From positions 5,456,001-5,520,000 of the forward strand of contig OZ244625.1 of NCBI GenBank assembly GCA_965218555.1: a stretch of DNA of 64,000 nucleotides, given 5' to 3'. The position numbers and the translations under genes were made by a program. Positions within the stretch are counted from its first letter, which is position 1, and every line of letters begins with the position of its first letter. Origin of the DNA: JAPPLB01 sp965218555. GTDB lineage: Bacteria > Acidobacteriota > Terriglobia > Bryobacterales > UBA6623. Under the pieces are notes generated by a model. It searched no databases. It had not been told where the DNA came from and was given only the letters and a program-made list of their open reading frames with translations. This document shows positions 1 to 8,043 of the stretch, in pieces.

Positions 1-1040
1 ATCCCGCTGGACTACCCCGAAATGCCGTGGCGCGGCGACCCGGCGATCGGCATGAGTTCCGATGGGACGATCTACATCGCGCTGTATGCCAAGATCTTCG
101 TTTCCAATGACGGCGGACGCCAATGGGAGTCCCGTCGTATCGATGTCGAATCGTTCGATCCACCCGCAACCGAGAGGGCAAACTACGACTCGTTCGTCGT
201 CCTCAGAGACGGAACGCTGCTGTGGGCGTACCATGCGCCGGAACACGAGACCGATTTTGTCGTCCGCAGCGTTGACGGTGGAAAGACGTGGCAACCGTGG
301 AGTCACATCACTGACCGTTCTCCCTTCAGTTCAGCCGGCGGTAATCAGAATTGCATGACCGAGTTGGCCGACGGGACGATCCTTTGGCCAACACGTCTGG
401 GTCCGTCCAAAAGCGAACGCGAGCCAAATAACCCTTGGAGTGGTACGGCCCACTGGACGACGTATGTCTACCGCTCGACAGACGGAGGACGGTCCTGGAA
501 AGAGAAGACCTTGCTGCAGACATGGGGCACTGAGACGAACCTGCTCGAACTCGCTTCGGACCGTTTGTTGGCCGCCATCCGCTATCAACGCTATGCCCAC
601 GCCCCTGCGCCACCCAACGAGCCCGATGAGTTATCCACGGCGGACCAGAAACAGGGCTCGGTTGGCAAGCGCGTCTTTCTGGCGGATTCGTCAGACGCGG
701 GCTATACCTGGACGAACTTTCGACCTGTCAAGAGCAACGCCAGCGGAGAGATGGACATCTGGCGCAACTGTCTGACGGAACGGTCGTGCTTGCACACGAG
801 CGGTGGTATCCCTACGAAGTCGGTGATGTCCGGGCGCGTGTGAGCCGCGACCAAGGGCAAACGTGGGCTCCGGAGGCTTACCGCTTGAGCCCAGGGCACG
901 GATATGCCGCAAGCGTCGTCCTTCCTGATGACACCATCGTCACGGCTCTCGGCAACACGCCTTTGAACGAGAAGGGTCGGTCCGTTGATGGCAAATGGTA
1001 CGCCCAGGTGGTTCGCTGGCGCCTGAGAGACAGCGAATAG
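1..1040 (+). pseudogene. Sialidase-like BNR-repeat protein, 5'-truncated by window edge and frameshifted
   Basis: The frame is open from base 1, so the gene begins upstream of the window. The first part reads to a stop at 843; the second is in another frame to 1040. Five Asp-box motifs (S-x-D-x-G-x-x-W) are visible: SNDGGRQW, SVDGGKTW, STDGGRSW and SSDAGYTW in the first frame, SRDQGQTW in the second. The second frame also reads LSDGTVVLAHE from about 768, the usual family segment, so one protein has been split by about one missing base near 763-770. The family is the six-bladed propeller exo-sialidase/BNR fold, usually secreted and acting on glycans. The N-terminal signal cannot be seen. Pseudogene or sequencing error cannot be told apart here. 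It converges with the flavin oxidoreductase downstream. Confidence 0.75.
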
Positions 1041-1078
1041 AATCACTGGAAGCGGTAGCGGATGCAGGGTTCACGAAG

Positions 1079-2200
1079 CTAGGACCATCCAGAGCCGGTC
1101 TCAACCGATCCGTTCAGTCGTGGAGCAACTTCGTGTGCGAAAAGCTCCAGGCTGCGCATCCATAGATCACGATCGTCCCAATCGTGGGCGACAAGGACCA
1201 AAGTCCCAAATGGTCCGATGCGTTCGCGAAGCTCCAGGACCCGGCGGGCAACATCCTCCGGGTCGCCGGCGATGACAACCTCGTTCATGAAATAGTCCAG
1301 ATTACAGTCGTCGTCGCTCATCTCCGGGTCGGGCTTCCAGATCGTGAGACCTGAGCCCGAAGTGCGCTTGGTCAACTCGAGGATGTATTGAATGCACGAG
1401 CCCAGTGAATTCTGGCGGGCGAGTTTCCGGGCCGCGGCCGTCGTGTCCGCGACGAGGATGTTGCGAGATACGCACCACTCCGACGGGTCAACCGGGCGTT
1501 CCGCCAAGGCCGCTCCTTCAGCGAACGTCTTCCATTGATCGACGAGGACCTCCTCGTGAAGCATATGGTGGCTGATGAGACGAAACCCTCGGGCGGCGGC
1601 TGCTTTCAATCCCGCCGAGGCGCGGCTGATGCCCGGGACGAAGATCGGCGGGGTTGGTCGTTGCATGGGCTTGTGAAGCGCCCCGATGCCCATTTCCTCA
1701 TCGACGGTGTCGTGCAGTCGTACCTTCCAGAACCGTCCGTCGAGATCATATGGCGGATCGCTCGTCCAGATCTTCAGGATCATATCGATCGCTTCGGCGA
1801 CCCGCGCCCCGCTGTCCTGCGGATCGATGCCGTAAAGCTCCATGTCAGTAGCCACCGCACCCGGACCGAAACAGACGTTTAATCGCCCGTGCGACAGATG
1901 GTCGAGAAACGCAAGCCGGCTCGCGACGTGGGCGGGGTGATGGTACTGAAGGCAAACGGGAGCAGCACCGACTCGCATCGTTTTCGTCATGCCAAGCACC
2001 TTGCCGAGAAAGATCTCAGGCATGACGATGTTCTCGTAGCTCGACGAATGATGCTCGCCGACCCAGAAGTCGCTAAAGCCCAACTCCTCGCATTTCACCG
2101 CCAGCTCGAGATCTTCGTCGTAGCACTGCGCGAGGGGCTTCCGAGGGTCATGGATCGGCATGACGAACATGCCATAGTTCAAAGCAGTGGATAGCGCCAT
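1079..2200 (-). CDS. LLM-class flavin-dependent oxidoreductase (luciferase-like monooxygenase), copy 1
   Basis: About 373 aa of the bacterial luciferase-like TIM-barrel family, which uses reduced FMN, usually to oxygenate small organic substrates in the cytoplasm. Visible family segments are YGMFVMP at the N terminus, EELGFSDFWVGEHH, the QYHHPAHVA stretch and GRLNVCFGPG. A TTG start is possible at 2212, but the strong GGGAGGA lies just before ATG ATG, so ATG at 2200 (or 2203) is preferred. There is no signal peptide. It is a clear paralog of the gene at 4925-6043; the two share the YGMF-MP and KPLAQCYDEDL blocks. Its neighbour on the same strand is a cyclase-family gene, which may make them functionally linked. 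The substrate is unknown. Confidence 0.9.
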   Translation of the reverse strand: MALSTALNYGMFVMPIHDPRKPLAQCYDEDLELAVKCEELGFSDFWVGEHHSSSYENIVMPEIFLGKVLGMTKTMRVGAAPVCLQYHHPAHVASRLAFLDHLSHGRLNVCFGPGAVATDMELYGIDPQDSGARVAEAIDMILKIWTSDPPYDLDGRFWKVRLHDTVDEEMGIGALHKPMQRPTPPIFVPGISRASAGLKAAAARGFRLISHHMLHEEVLVDQWKTFAEGAALAERPVDPSEWCVSRNILVADTTAAARKLARQNSLGSCIQYILELTKRTSGSGLTIWKPDPEMSDDDCNLDYFMNEVVIAGDPEDVARRVLELRERIGPFGTLVLVAHDWDDRDLWMRSLELFAHEVAPRLNGSVETGSGWS

Positions 2201-2297
2201 CATTCCTCCCAAACGGGGAGCGCCGGTGGCCCGGAACAGGTCAGCGGCGACTGAGTCGAGACGTGCAGCAGTAGGGCTTCACAACCTGCCTCGACGG

Positions 2298-3290
2298 TTA
2301 CCGCACTGCGATCGGATTCCCCGGAGAACCCGTCGCGCCCTTGAGCCTCAGCGGTGAAAAAACAAACGCAAACTCATACACCTTGTCGGCGGCCAACCCT
2401 TCGAGAACCAGGTTTTCCAAGTGGTAGACTCCGTTGCGGGTGATATTCCACTGATGGACCGGAAATGCTTTGTCGGGATCTTCGTGGGGCACGGCTTCAA
2501 TCGCCCAGGTATCGGCTCCGATGAGGGCTACCTTGTGATCGGTAAGGAACTTGGCTGACGCCATGCCAAGTCCCGGCTCGCCCGCGCCATAGGCCTCATT
2601 GTCTCGCATCCAGAGTTTACTGTGACCGGTGCGGATGAGCACGACGTCGCCCGGTCGGATCTCGAGACTCTGGGCTTCCAAAGCCGCGCGGAGTTCGCTG
2701 GGTGGGATGGCGTAGCCCGCCGGCAAGCGGTCAACTCCCTTGAACACGACAAGATCGATCAGGATACCCCGCGTGAAGAACACACCTGCGTTCTCGACGC
2801 CGAGTTTCTGAAGCCCGTAGGGATCGCCGAACTCACCCAGCTTGAAACCGTTGTAGAAGATGTCTTCCCCGGCGACGTGTGCTCCGACATGCCCAAGCCC
2901 GTCGAACTGCGTGCCGACTTGACCGATTTCGCCGCTGAACAACTCGTCGTTCGACACGATCTGATTGGTGCCGGTCGGCGCCCCCGTCGGCAGACCGGGG
3001 ATCGTCAGGCTGAAATGGCGTTTGCCGGGCAGCGGCATCCCGTGTTCGTAGATGCGGCCCAGTTGGTAAATGCGGCCTTTCTGAATCAGGTCGCGTGCTT
3101 CGAGCACCTTATCCGGCGTGAGTCGGTTGGCGGCGCCGCGCTGGTCATCCACACCCCATTCCGAAGGCCACCACTTCGACCCGATCGGCGTGTCATCCGC
3201 CGGCGCGATACTGAGGCCCAACAGGATCAAGACGATGGTTCCAGCCAACACGAAAACGTAAGCGGCCGGGTGCAGCGTGATTGGTTTCAT
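2298..3290 (-). CDS. Cyclase-family protein (kynurenine formamidase-like fold)
   Basis: About 330 aa with a hydrophobic N-terminal segment (residues 10-30) that looks like a signal peptide or anchor, so probably exported. The family (PF04199) contains metal-dependent hydrolases such as arylformamidase, with a usual HxGTHxDxPxH signature. Here the matching segment is VGTQFDGLGHVG, so the second histidine is glutamine, a variant that may change metal binding. ATG at 3290 is chosen because AAAGGTGA lies seven to eight bases upstream; an in-frame ATG at 3314 lacks this. It lies between a flavin oxidoreductase and an Nramp-type transporter, all on the minus strand. The substrate cannot be named. 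Confidence 0.85.
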   Translation of the reverse strand: MKPITLHPAAYVFVLAGTIVLILLGLSIAPADDTPIGSKWWPSEWGVDDQRGAANRLTPDKVLEARDLIQKGRIYQLGRIYEHGMPLPGKRHFSLTIPGLPTGAPTGTNQIVSNDELFSGEIGQVGTQFDGLGHVGAHVAGEDIFYNGFKLGEFGDPYGLQKLGVENAGVFFTRGILIDLVVFKGVDRLPAGYAIPPSELRAALEAQSLEIRPGDVVLIRTGHSKLWMRDNEAYGAGEPGLGMASAKFLTDHKVALIGADTWAIEAVPHEDPDKAFPVHQWNITRNGVYHLENLVLEGLAADKVYEFAFVFSPLRLKGATGSPGNPIAVR

Positions 3291-3335
3291 AGAATCACCT
3301 TTTTGAGAACGCATAAGAGTTATCCATCGGCGTCT

Positions 3336-4697
3336 TCACCCCAGTTGCCGCAAGAGCGAGTACCCCATCATCACAGCGGTCAGGGTGGTCGACACCCACA
3401 GCGCAAGTGTAATCCAGCCCTTGGGAAGAATCCTTCGAGGCAAGTGAACATACCGTAGATACAACGTGGTTGCTCCGATGATCGGCAGCATCAGAGCTTG
3501 GGCGATCCCGCCGATCTTCACCATCAAAACCGGTTCCCGCAACAGCACGTAGTAGAGCACCGGGATCAATAGCAGAACGGCGGAGAAGACTCGAATGTAA
3601 CGAAAGCGCGCGGCGGCGTCATGTCGATCATACCCGCCGAGGACGCGGACGAAATCGGCATAGGCCCTGGCGGCGGCCGCCGTCCCCGCAAAAAGCGACG
3701 AATACAAAACAGCGATGGCGCCGCCGAGGAAAAGGTAATTCGACCAGCCTCCCAGCGTCTCGGTGTAGATGTTCGAAAGGGTGCGAATCATTTCAGTCCC
3801 CTCGGGTACCACCCCGAGTCCGTGCAGGATTCCCGCGCCCAGCAGATAGAAAGCGACGGTCGCAAACGTGTAAACGGAGGCCGAGAAAACCACGTCCACG
3901 CCCATGACGCGAATCCATCCCCGGGCCCGGCTGAGCCAGGCCGGTGTTTCGTCGCGCGGACCCGCGTAACGCGCGTAACCCTTCTCAATGCACCAGTACG
4001 GATAGTTGATCAGATCCGCCGAGCCAACCCCTGTGATGCCGAACACGGCTGCCGCCGTAGCCAACCCGCCTTGCGGCAGGTGAAACGAGAATCCTCCCGC
4101 CAAACGTGCCCACGAGAAGTATTCGGGCCTCAGCATCAGGACGAGCGCGGCGCCGACGGTGACGAAGGTAAAACAGACGACGAGACTGATCGAGATCTTC
4201 TCGATGAAACCATAGCGTCCCACAACCAACAGGACGATCGTTCCGATCGTGAGCGTCCATACCCAAACCGGGATCGATATCGAGGGGAAGACACGATTCA
4301 TCACCTCGGCGATGCCGGCCAGCATGCTGCTCTGCGTCATCAACGTCGTGGTGTACATGCACAGCCACAGCCACAGCACCCACGAGACGCGCAGGCGTGG
4401 GCCCGGTAGACGATTCAACGCTTCCACTCCGGTCTCGCCGGTGCCGATGGCGTAACGGCCCAACTCGTTTTGCACGACGACTTTAATCACGCAGCTCAAG
4501 ATGACGAGCCACAACAGCAAGTAGCCGTTCTCTGCTCCGAGGACCGGTGTTGCGATCAACTCGCCGGTGCCCACGACCGCGCTCGCCGTGACCAACCCGG
4601 GGCCGATGCGCTTCAGGGTGTCGAAGGGTCGAGTGGGAGCATCTTCCACTTCATTCGCAGTGAGCAGATACGGGTCATCCGTTGTGCCGGCGGCCAT
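3336..4697 (-). CDS. Nramp-family (MntH-related) membrane transporter, atypical
   Basis: 453 aa with about 11 hydrophobic segments. The opening GPGLVTASAVVGTGEL and the following AENGYLLLW match the first helices of the Nramp family, which imports divalent metals with protons. The canonical DPGN metal motif of helix 1 is absent: the equivalent position reads VVGTG. Helix 6 reads FGITGVGSADLINYPYW instead of the usual A-x-x-M-P-H. It therefore belongs to a divergent Nramp-related group and need not move Mn or Fe. It sits 45 bp upstream of the cyclase gene on the same strand and is divergent from the second flavin oxidoreductase, with a shared 227-bp upstream region. Confidence 0.85.
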   Translation of the reverse strand: MAAGTTDDPYLLTANEVEDAPTRPFDTLKRIGPGLVTASAVVGTGELIATPVLGAENGYLLLWLVILSCVIKVVVQNELGRYAIGTGETGVEALNRLPGPRLRVSWVLWLWLCMYTTTLMTQSSMLAGIAEVMNRVFPSISIPVWVWTLTIGTIVLLVVGRYGFIEKISISLVVCFTFVTVGAALVLMLRPEYFSWARLAGGFSFHLPQGGLATAAAVFGITGVGSADLINYPYWCIEKGYARYAGPRDETPAWLSRARGWIRVMGVDVVFSASVYTFATVAFYLLGAGILHGLGVVPEGTEMIRTLSNIYTETLGGWSNYLFLGGAIAVLYSSLFAGTAAAARAYADFVRVLGGYDRHDAAARFRYIRVFSAVLLLIPVLYYVLLREPVLMVKIGGIAQALMLPIIGATTLYLRYVHLPRRILPKGWITLALWVSTTLTAVMMGYSLLRQLG

Positions 4698-4924
4698 GGG
4701 TTAGCACAATCGTACTGGAAGCCGCTCTGGGCTTCAACCGCGGCACGTGGGCCCGTTAGGTGCATCTACTCACATGGATCTCACCCGAAACGGGCCGGGA
4801 TGGTTGTTTCCGAACGGACCTGTGGACCGCAACGAGGGACGCCGGATTCACCTCTTATAACTTTTCACTGGCTCGTCTAGAATATGGGAGACTTGTTCGC
4901 CGATCGGAGCCCGGAGCCTCACCC

Positions 4925-6043
4925 ATGAACGACAAAGTCCAGCACATCGACTACGGCATGTTTATCATGCCCTTCCATCCCCCGGACAAGCCGCTGGCGC
5001 AATGCTACGACGAAGATCTCGATCTGATCGTTCACGTGGAGGAGCTCGGTTTCTCGGAGTTTTGGATCGGCGAGCATCACACGATGAAGTACGAGAACAT
5101 CGTGATGCCTGAGATATTCATCGCCCGGGCGCTCGGCGAGACGAGCACGATTCGCATGGGCCCGGCGCCGGTCTGTCTTCAGCAACACCACCCGGCTCAC
5201 GTCGCCGGCCGACTCGCGTTTCTTGACCATCTGTCAAAGGGCCGACTCAACCTGTGCTTCGGGCCCGGCAGTGTGACCGCCGATCAAGAGCTGTACGGTC
5301 TGGATCCCAAATACGCTTCTTCCATGGTGAGCGAAGCCATCGACATGATTCTTCGCCTTTGGGAATCCGATCCGCCCTACGTGATTGAGGGCAAGCACTG
5401 GAACATTCGGTTGCAGGATACGGTCGACGAGGAAACCGGCATCGGATACATCCACAAGCCCCTCCAGCAGCCGCATCCTCCGATCGCCATGCCTGGCATG
5501 AGTCGGAATTCCTCCTCGATGAGAGAGGCCGGTCGCCGAGGGTTTCAGCCGTTCGGCCACTGCCTTGTGACGGCTAACGTTCTGGCTGATATGTGGAACT
5601 CTTACGAAGCGGGCGCGCGCGCGGCGGGTCGCATCGCCGACCGTTCCCAGTTCAAAATCGCGCGATCGATTTTCCTGGCCGACACAACCCAGGAAGCAGA
5701 AGAGAGAGCGCGAAGCAACTCGCTGGGACAGAACTACGAGTACATCGGCCGCCTCTTCGATAAGGGGCTCGGCCGCAAGATCTACAAGCGAGACCTCTCC
5801 ATGCGCGACGCCGATTGCCAGCTCGACTTCCTCATGACCGAGCAGATCATCGCAGGCGATGTCGATGAAGTGCTGCGGCGCTTACTCAAGATGCGAGAAG
5901 AAACGGGTCCTTTCGGAACCCTCATCCTGATGAGCTACGACTGGGACGACAAGGAGAGTTGGCTCCACAGCATGGAGCTGTTCGCTCACGAATTGATGCC
6001 CGCCTTCAACGCAGCGGTCAGGGAGACAGCGCTCGTGCAATAA
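4925..6043 (+). CDS. LLM-class flavin-dependent oxidoreductase (luciferase-like), copy 2
   Basis: 372 aa, a paralog of the gene at 1079-2200. Shared blocks include YGMFIMPFH, KPLAQCYDEDL, FWIGEHHTMKYENIVMPEIF and QQHHPAHVAGRLAFLDHL. Start chosen at ATG 4925 because family homology begins seven residues later; the open frame extends upstream to 4760 with no family similarity. The family binds FMN supplied by a reductase and acts in the cytoplasm. No flavin reductase is present nearby, so the partner must be elsewhere. It is followed after 4 bp by a convergent small secreted protein gene. Confidence 0.9.
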   Translation: MNDKVQHIDYGMFIMPFHPPDKPLAQCYDEDLDLIVHVEELGFSEFWIGEHHTMKYENIVMPEIFIARALGETSTIRMGPAPVCLQQHHPAHVAGRLAFLDHLSKGRLNLCFGPGSVTADQELYGLDPKYASSMVSEAIDMILRLWESDPPYVIEGKHWNIRLQDTVDEETGIGYIHKPLQQPHPPIAMPGMSRNSSSMREAGRRGFQPFGHCLVTANVLADMWNSYEAGARAAGRIADRSQFKIARSIFLADTTQEAEERARSNSLGQNYEYIGRLFDKGLGRKIYKRDLSMRDADCQLDFLMTEQIIAGDVDEVLRRLLKMREETGPFGTLILMSYDWDDKESWLHSMELFAHELMPAFNAAVRETALVQ

Positions 6044-6047
6044 CCGG

Positions 6048-6587
6048 CTACGGCCTGCTCGAGTAAACCCAGTACTTTATCGATTCCCAACGCGCACCGG
6101 GCAACCGCTTTTGGAAGAGGAGCAAGACTTCTTTCTTTTGGGCGTCCGCATGGCGGTACATTCGGAGCGCGGCCTCCCAGTCTCGTTCTGTTTCCTGGTA
6201 CTGAGGATGTCCCGTTTTGCTGTGGTGCCGTTCGGCGTCGGTGCCGACGGGGTTGTCGGTTGAACGCAGGAACATCGTGCCCGCGATGGGAACGTTGGGG
6301 GCACCCTGTTGGATACGCTCCGTCGGCTTCCCCTCGATCGTTGTCTTTGCCTGGTCGGAGCTTTCGAAAACGAGCATCGGTCGCCCCCTGTCGAACTGCG
6401 CTCTCACGCGGTACATGCCTTGCTCAAGCAACTGACCATCATGCGTGTATAAGTCTTGCGGCAGACGAATCACGTTTTCGAAGGCAGGCTCCGCAGTCTC
6501 GTTTCCGCCCTCCGCCGCCGCCAGGACATGGTTCGAGACCAACGCAGCCAGCGCTGCCAGAACAAGCAATTGTTGACTGCGATTCAT
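6048..6587 (-). CDS. Hypothetical secreted protein, 179 aa
   Basis: Not recognised. It begins with a typical Sec signal peptide (residues 1-24, ending LAAA-E) and a mature part of about 155 residues with a beta-rich look. It includes a segment, GMYRVRAQFDRGRPMLVFES, that resembles domains sensing or binding a ligand. There are no cysteines, no heme motif and no membrane segment after the signal. Its start overlaps the stop of the upstream DUF1501 gene by 4 bases (ATGA), so the two are translationally coupled and likely made together. A role accessory to the cytochrome/DUF1501 pair is inferred from position only. Confidence 0.75.
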   Translation of the reverse strand: MNRSQQLLVLAALAALVSNHVLAAAEGGNETAEPAFENVIRLPQDLYTHDGQLLEQGMYRVRAQFDRGRPMLVFESSDQAKTTIEGKPTERIQQGAPNVPIAGTMFLRSTDNPVGTDAERHHSKTGHPQYQETERDWEAALRMYRHADAQKKEVLLLFQKRLPGARWESIKYWVYSSRP

Positions 6588-8038
6588 CCCTCCAGCAGGC
6601 GGGACACGATGCTATGGTTCCCCGTGTCGCCCACGCCTGTGGCCCTCCTTTCAAGACCCTCGAAAAAGTAGGTCAGCCTCTTGTGGTCGAGGCCGAGGAG
6701 TTCAAGCATGGTCGCGTGAAGGGCATTGACGTGAATCCTGTCTTCCACCGCGGCGAAACCGAACTCGTCGGTGGCGCCAATCACCTTGCCGCCCCGAATA
6801 CCGCCACCGGCCATCCAGGCGCTGAATCCGTAGGGGTTGTGGTCACGCCCATTGCTCCCTTGCATGACCGGGGTGCGGCCGAATTCGCCCACGCAAACCA
6901 CAAGAGTGCTTTCGAGTAAACCGCGCTGCTTCAGGTCTTTGATGAGACCGGCGACGGGCTGATCCATCTTCGCCGCCACCTTGAGGTGGCCCTTGTCACA
7001 CTCGCTATGCCCGTCCCAACCGCTGCTGTACAGTTGAACGAAGCGTACGCCGCGTTCGACCATGCGACGCGCCAGCAGACACATGCCGCCAAATCTAGCC
7101 GTCTGCTTTCCTGCAAGTCCGTAGAGTTCCCGAACGTGCTCAGGCTCCTTCGATAGGTCGACCAGTTCCGGCGCGGCCATCTGCATGCGAAAAGCCAACT
7201 CGTAGTTGTTCATGCGGGCGTCGAGCCTTGTATCGTCCTCACGCGTTTCGAGGTGTCGCTGGTTCCAGCGGTGAACCTGATCCAGGATCCTGCGCTGTCG
7301 TCCCGTGCCGATGTGTGGAGATGGATTCAGATCCTCGAAGGCGGGTCCCGCAGTCGAAACCAGAGTGCCCTGATACGTGGCGGGCAAGAACCCGGTGCCA
7401 TACAGAGATTTGCTCGACCGCAAATAGTTGTCGGTCATCACGACGTAGGCCGGCAAGCTGTCGGTTTCACTCCCCAAGCCATACAACGTCCACGCTCCCA
7501 AGCTCGGCGCGCCCAACCGAAGCGAGCCGGTGTTCAGCATGCTGAGGGCAGGTCCGTGGATGAAGGATTCGTGATAGCAGGACCGGATGACGGCCAACTC
7601 ATCCGCCAGCTCAGCCGTGTGCTCGAAGAGATCGGAAATCTCGATGCCTGACTGGCCTCGCTTCTTGAAAGTCCGGCGAGTCTGCATGAACTTTGCTTCG
7701 AAGGCGTTGATTTGCGCGAGCAAAAGCTTGCCGCCCTTGAAGCCATCGGGAAGCAATTTGCCGTCCCACTGAGCCAGAGCCGGCTTGGGATCGAAGCTGT
7801 CGACTTGGCTCAGTCCTCCCTGCAGGAAGAGGAAGATGACACTCTTCGCCTTGGCGGGAAAATGAGGCTCTTTGACCCGTAAAGGGTTCTCCCAGTTTGA
7901 TGCCGTCTCGGCGGCGAATGCAGCGCCGTCCCGGTCGAGCAGGTGACCCAGCGCCAGCGATCCAAAGCCGAAAGCAGACTGGCGCAGGAACTGTCTGCGC
8001 GAGCGGACCGACCCACCGCTAGTGGATGAACTGGGCAT
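6584..8038 (-). CDS. DUF1501 protein, Tat-exported (module 1)
   Basis: 484 aa. A Tat signal is visible (SRRQFL at residues 13-18 followed by a hydrophobic stretch). The core shows the family blocks SVIFLFLQGGLSQVDSFDPK, GEFGRTPV and GRDHNPYG near residue 400. DUF1501 belongs to the alkaline phosphatase/sulfatase-like superfamily and has no proven biochemical role; export points to the periplasm. It follows the cytochrome gene by 5 bp and overlaps the small secreted protein gene by 4 bp, a three-gene operon. Length is normal for the family. Confidence 0.93.
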   Translation of the reverse strand: MPSSSTSGGSVRSRRQFLRQSAFGFGSLALGHLLDRDGAAFAAETASNWENPLRVKEPHFPAKAKSVIFLFLQGGLSQVDSFDPKPALAQWDGKLLPDGFKGGKLLLAQINAFEAKFMQTRRTFKKRGQSGIEISDLFEHTAELADELAVIRSCYHESFIHGPALSMLNTGSLRLGAPSLGAWTLYGLGSETDSLPAYVVMTDNYLRSSKSLYGTGFLPATYQGTLVSTAGPAFEDLNPSPHIGTGRQRRILDQVHRWNQRHLETREDDTRLDARMNNYELAFRMQMAAPELVDLSKEPEHVRELYGLAGKQTARFGGMCLLARRMVERGVRFVQLYSSGWDGHSECDKGHLKVAAKMDQPVAGLIKDLKQRGLLESTLVVCVGEFGRTPVMQGSNGRDHNPYGFSAWMAGGGIRGGKVIGATDEFGFAAVEDRIHVNALHATMLELLGLDHKRLTYFFEGLERRATGVGDTGNHSIVSRLLEG

Positions 8039-8043
8039 CGGAC

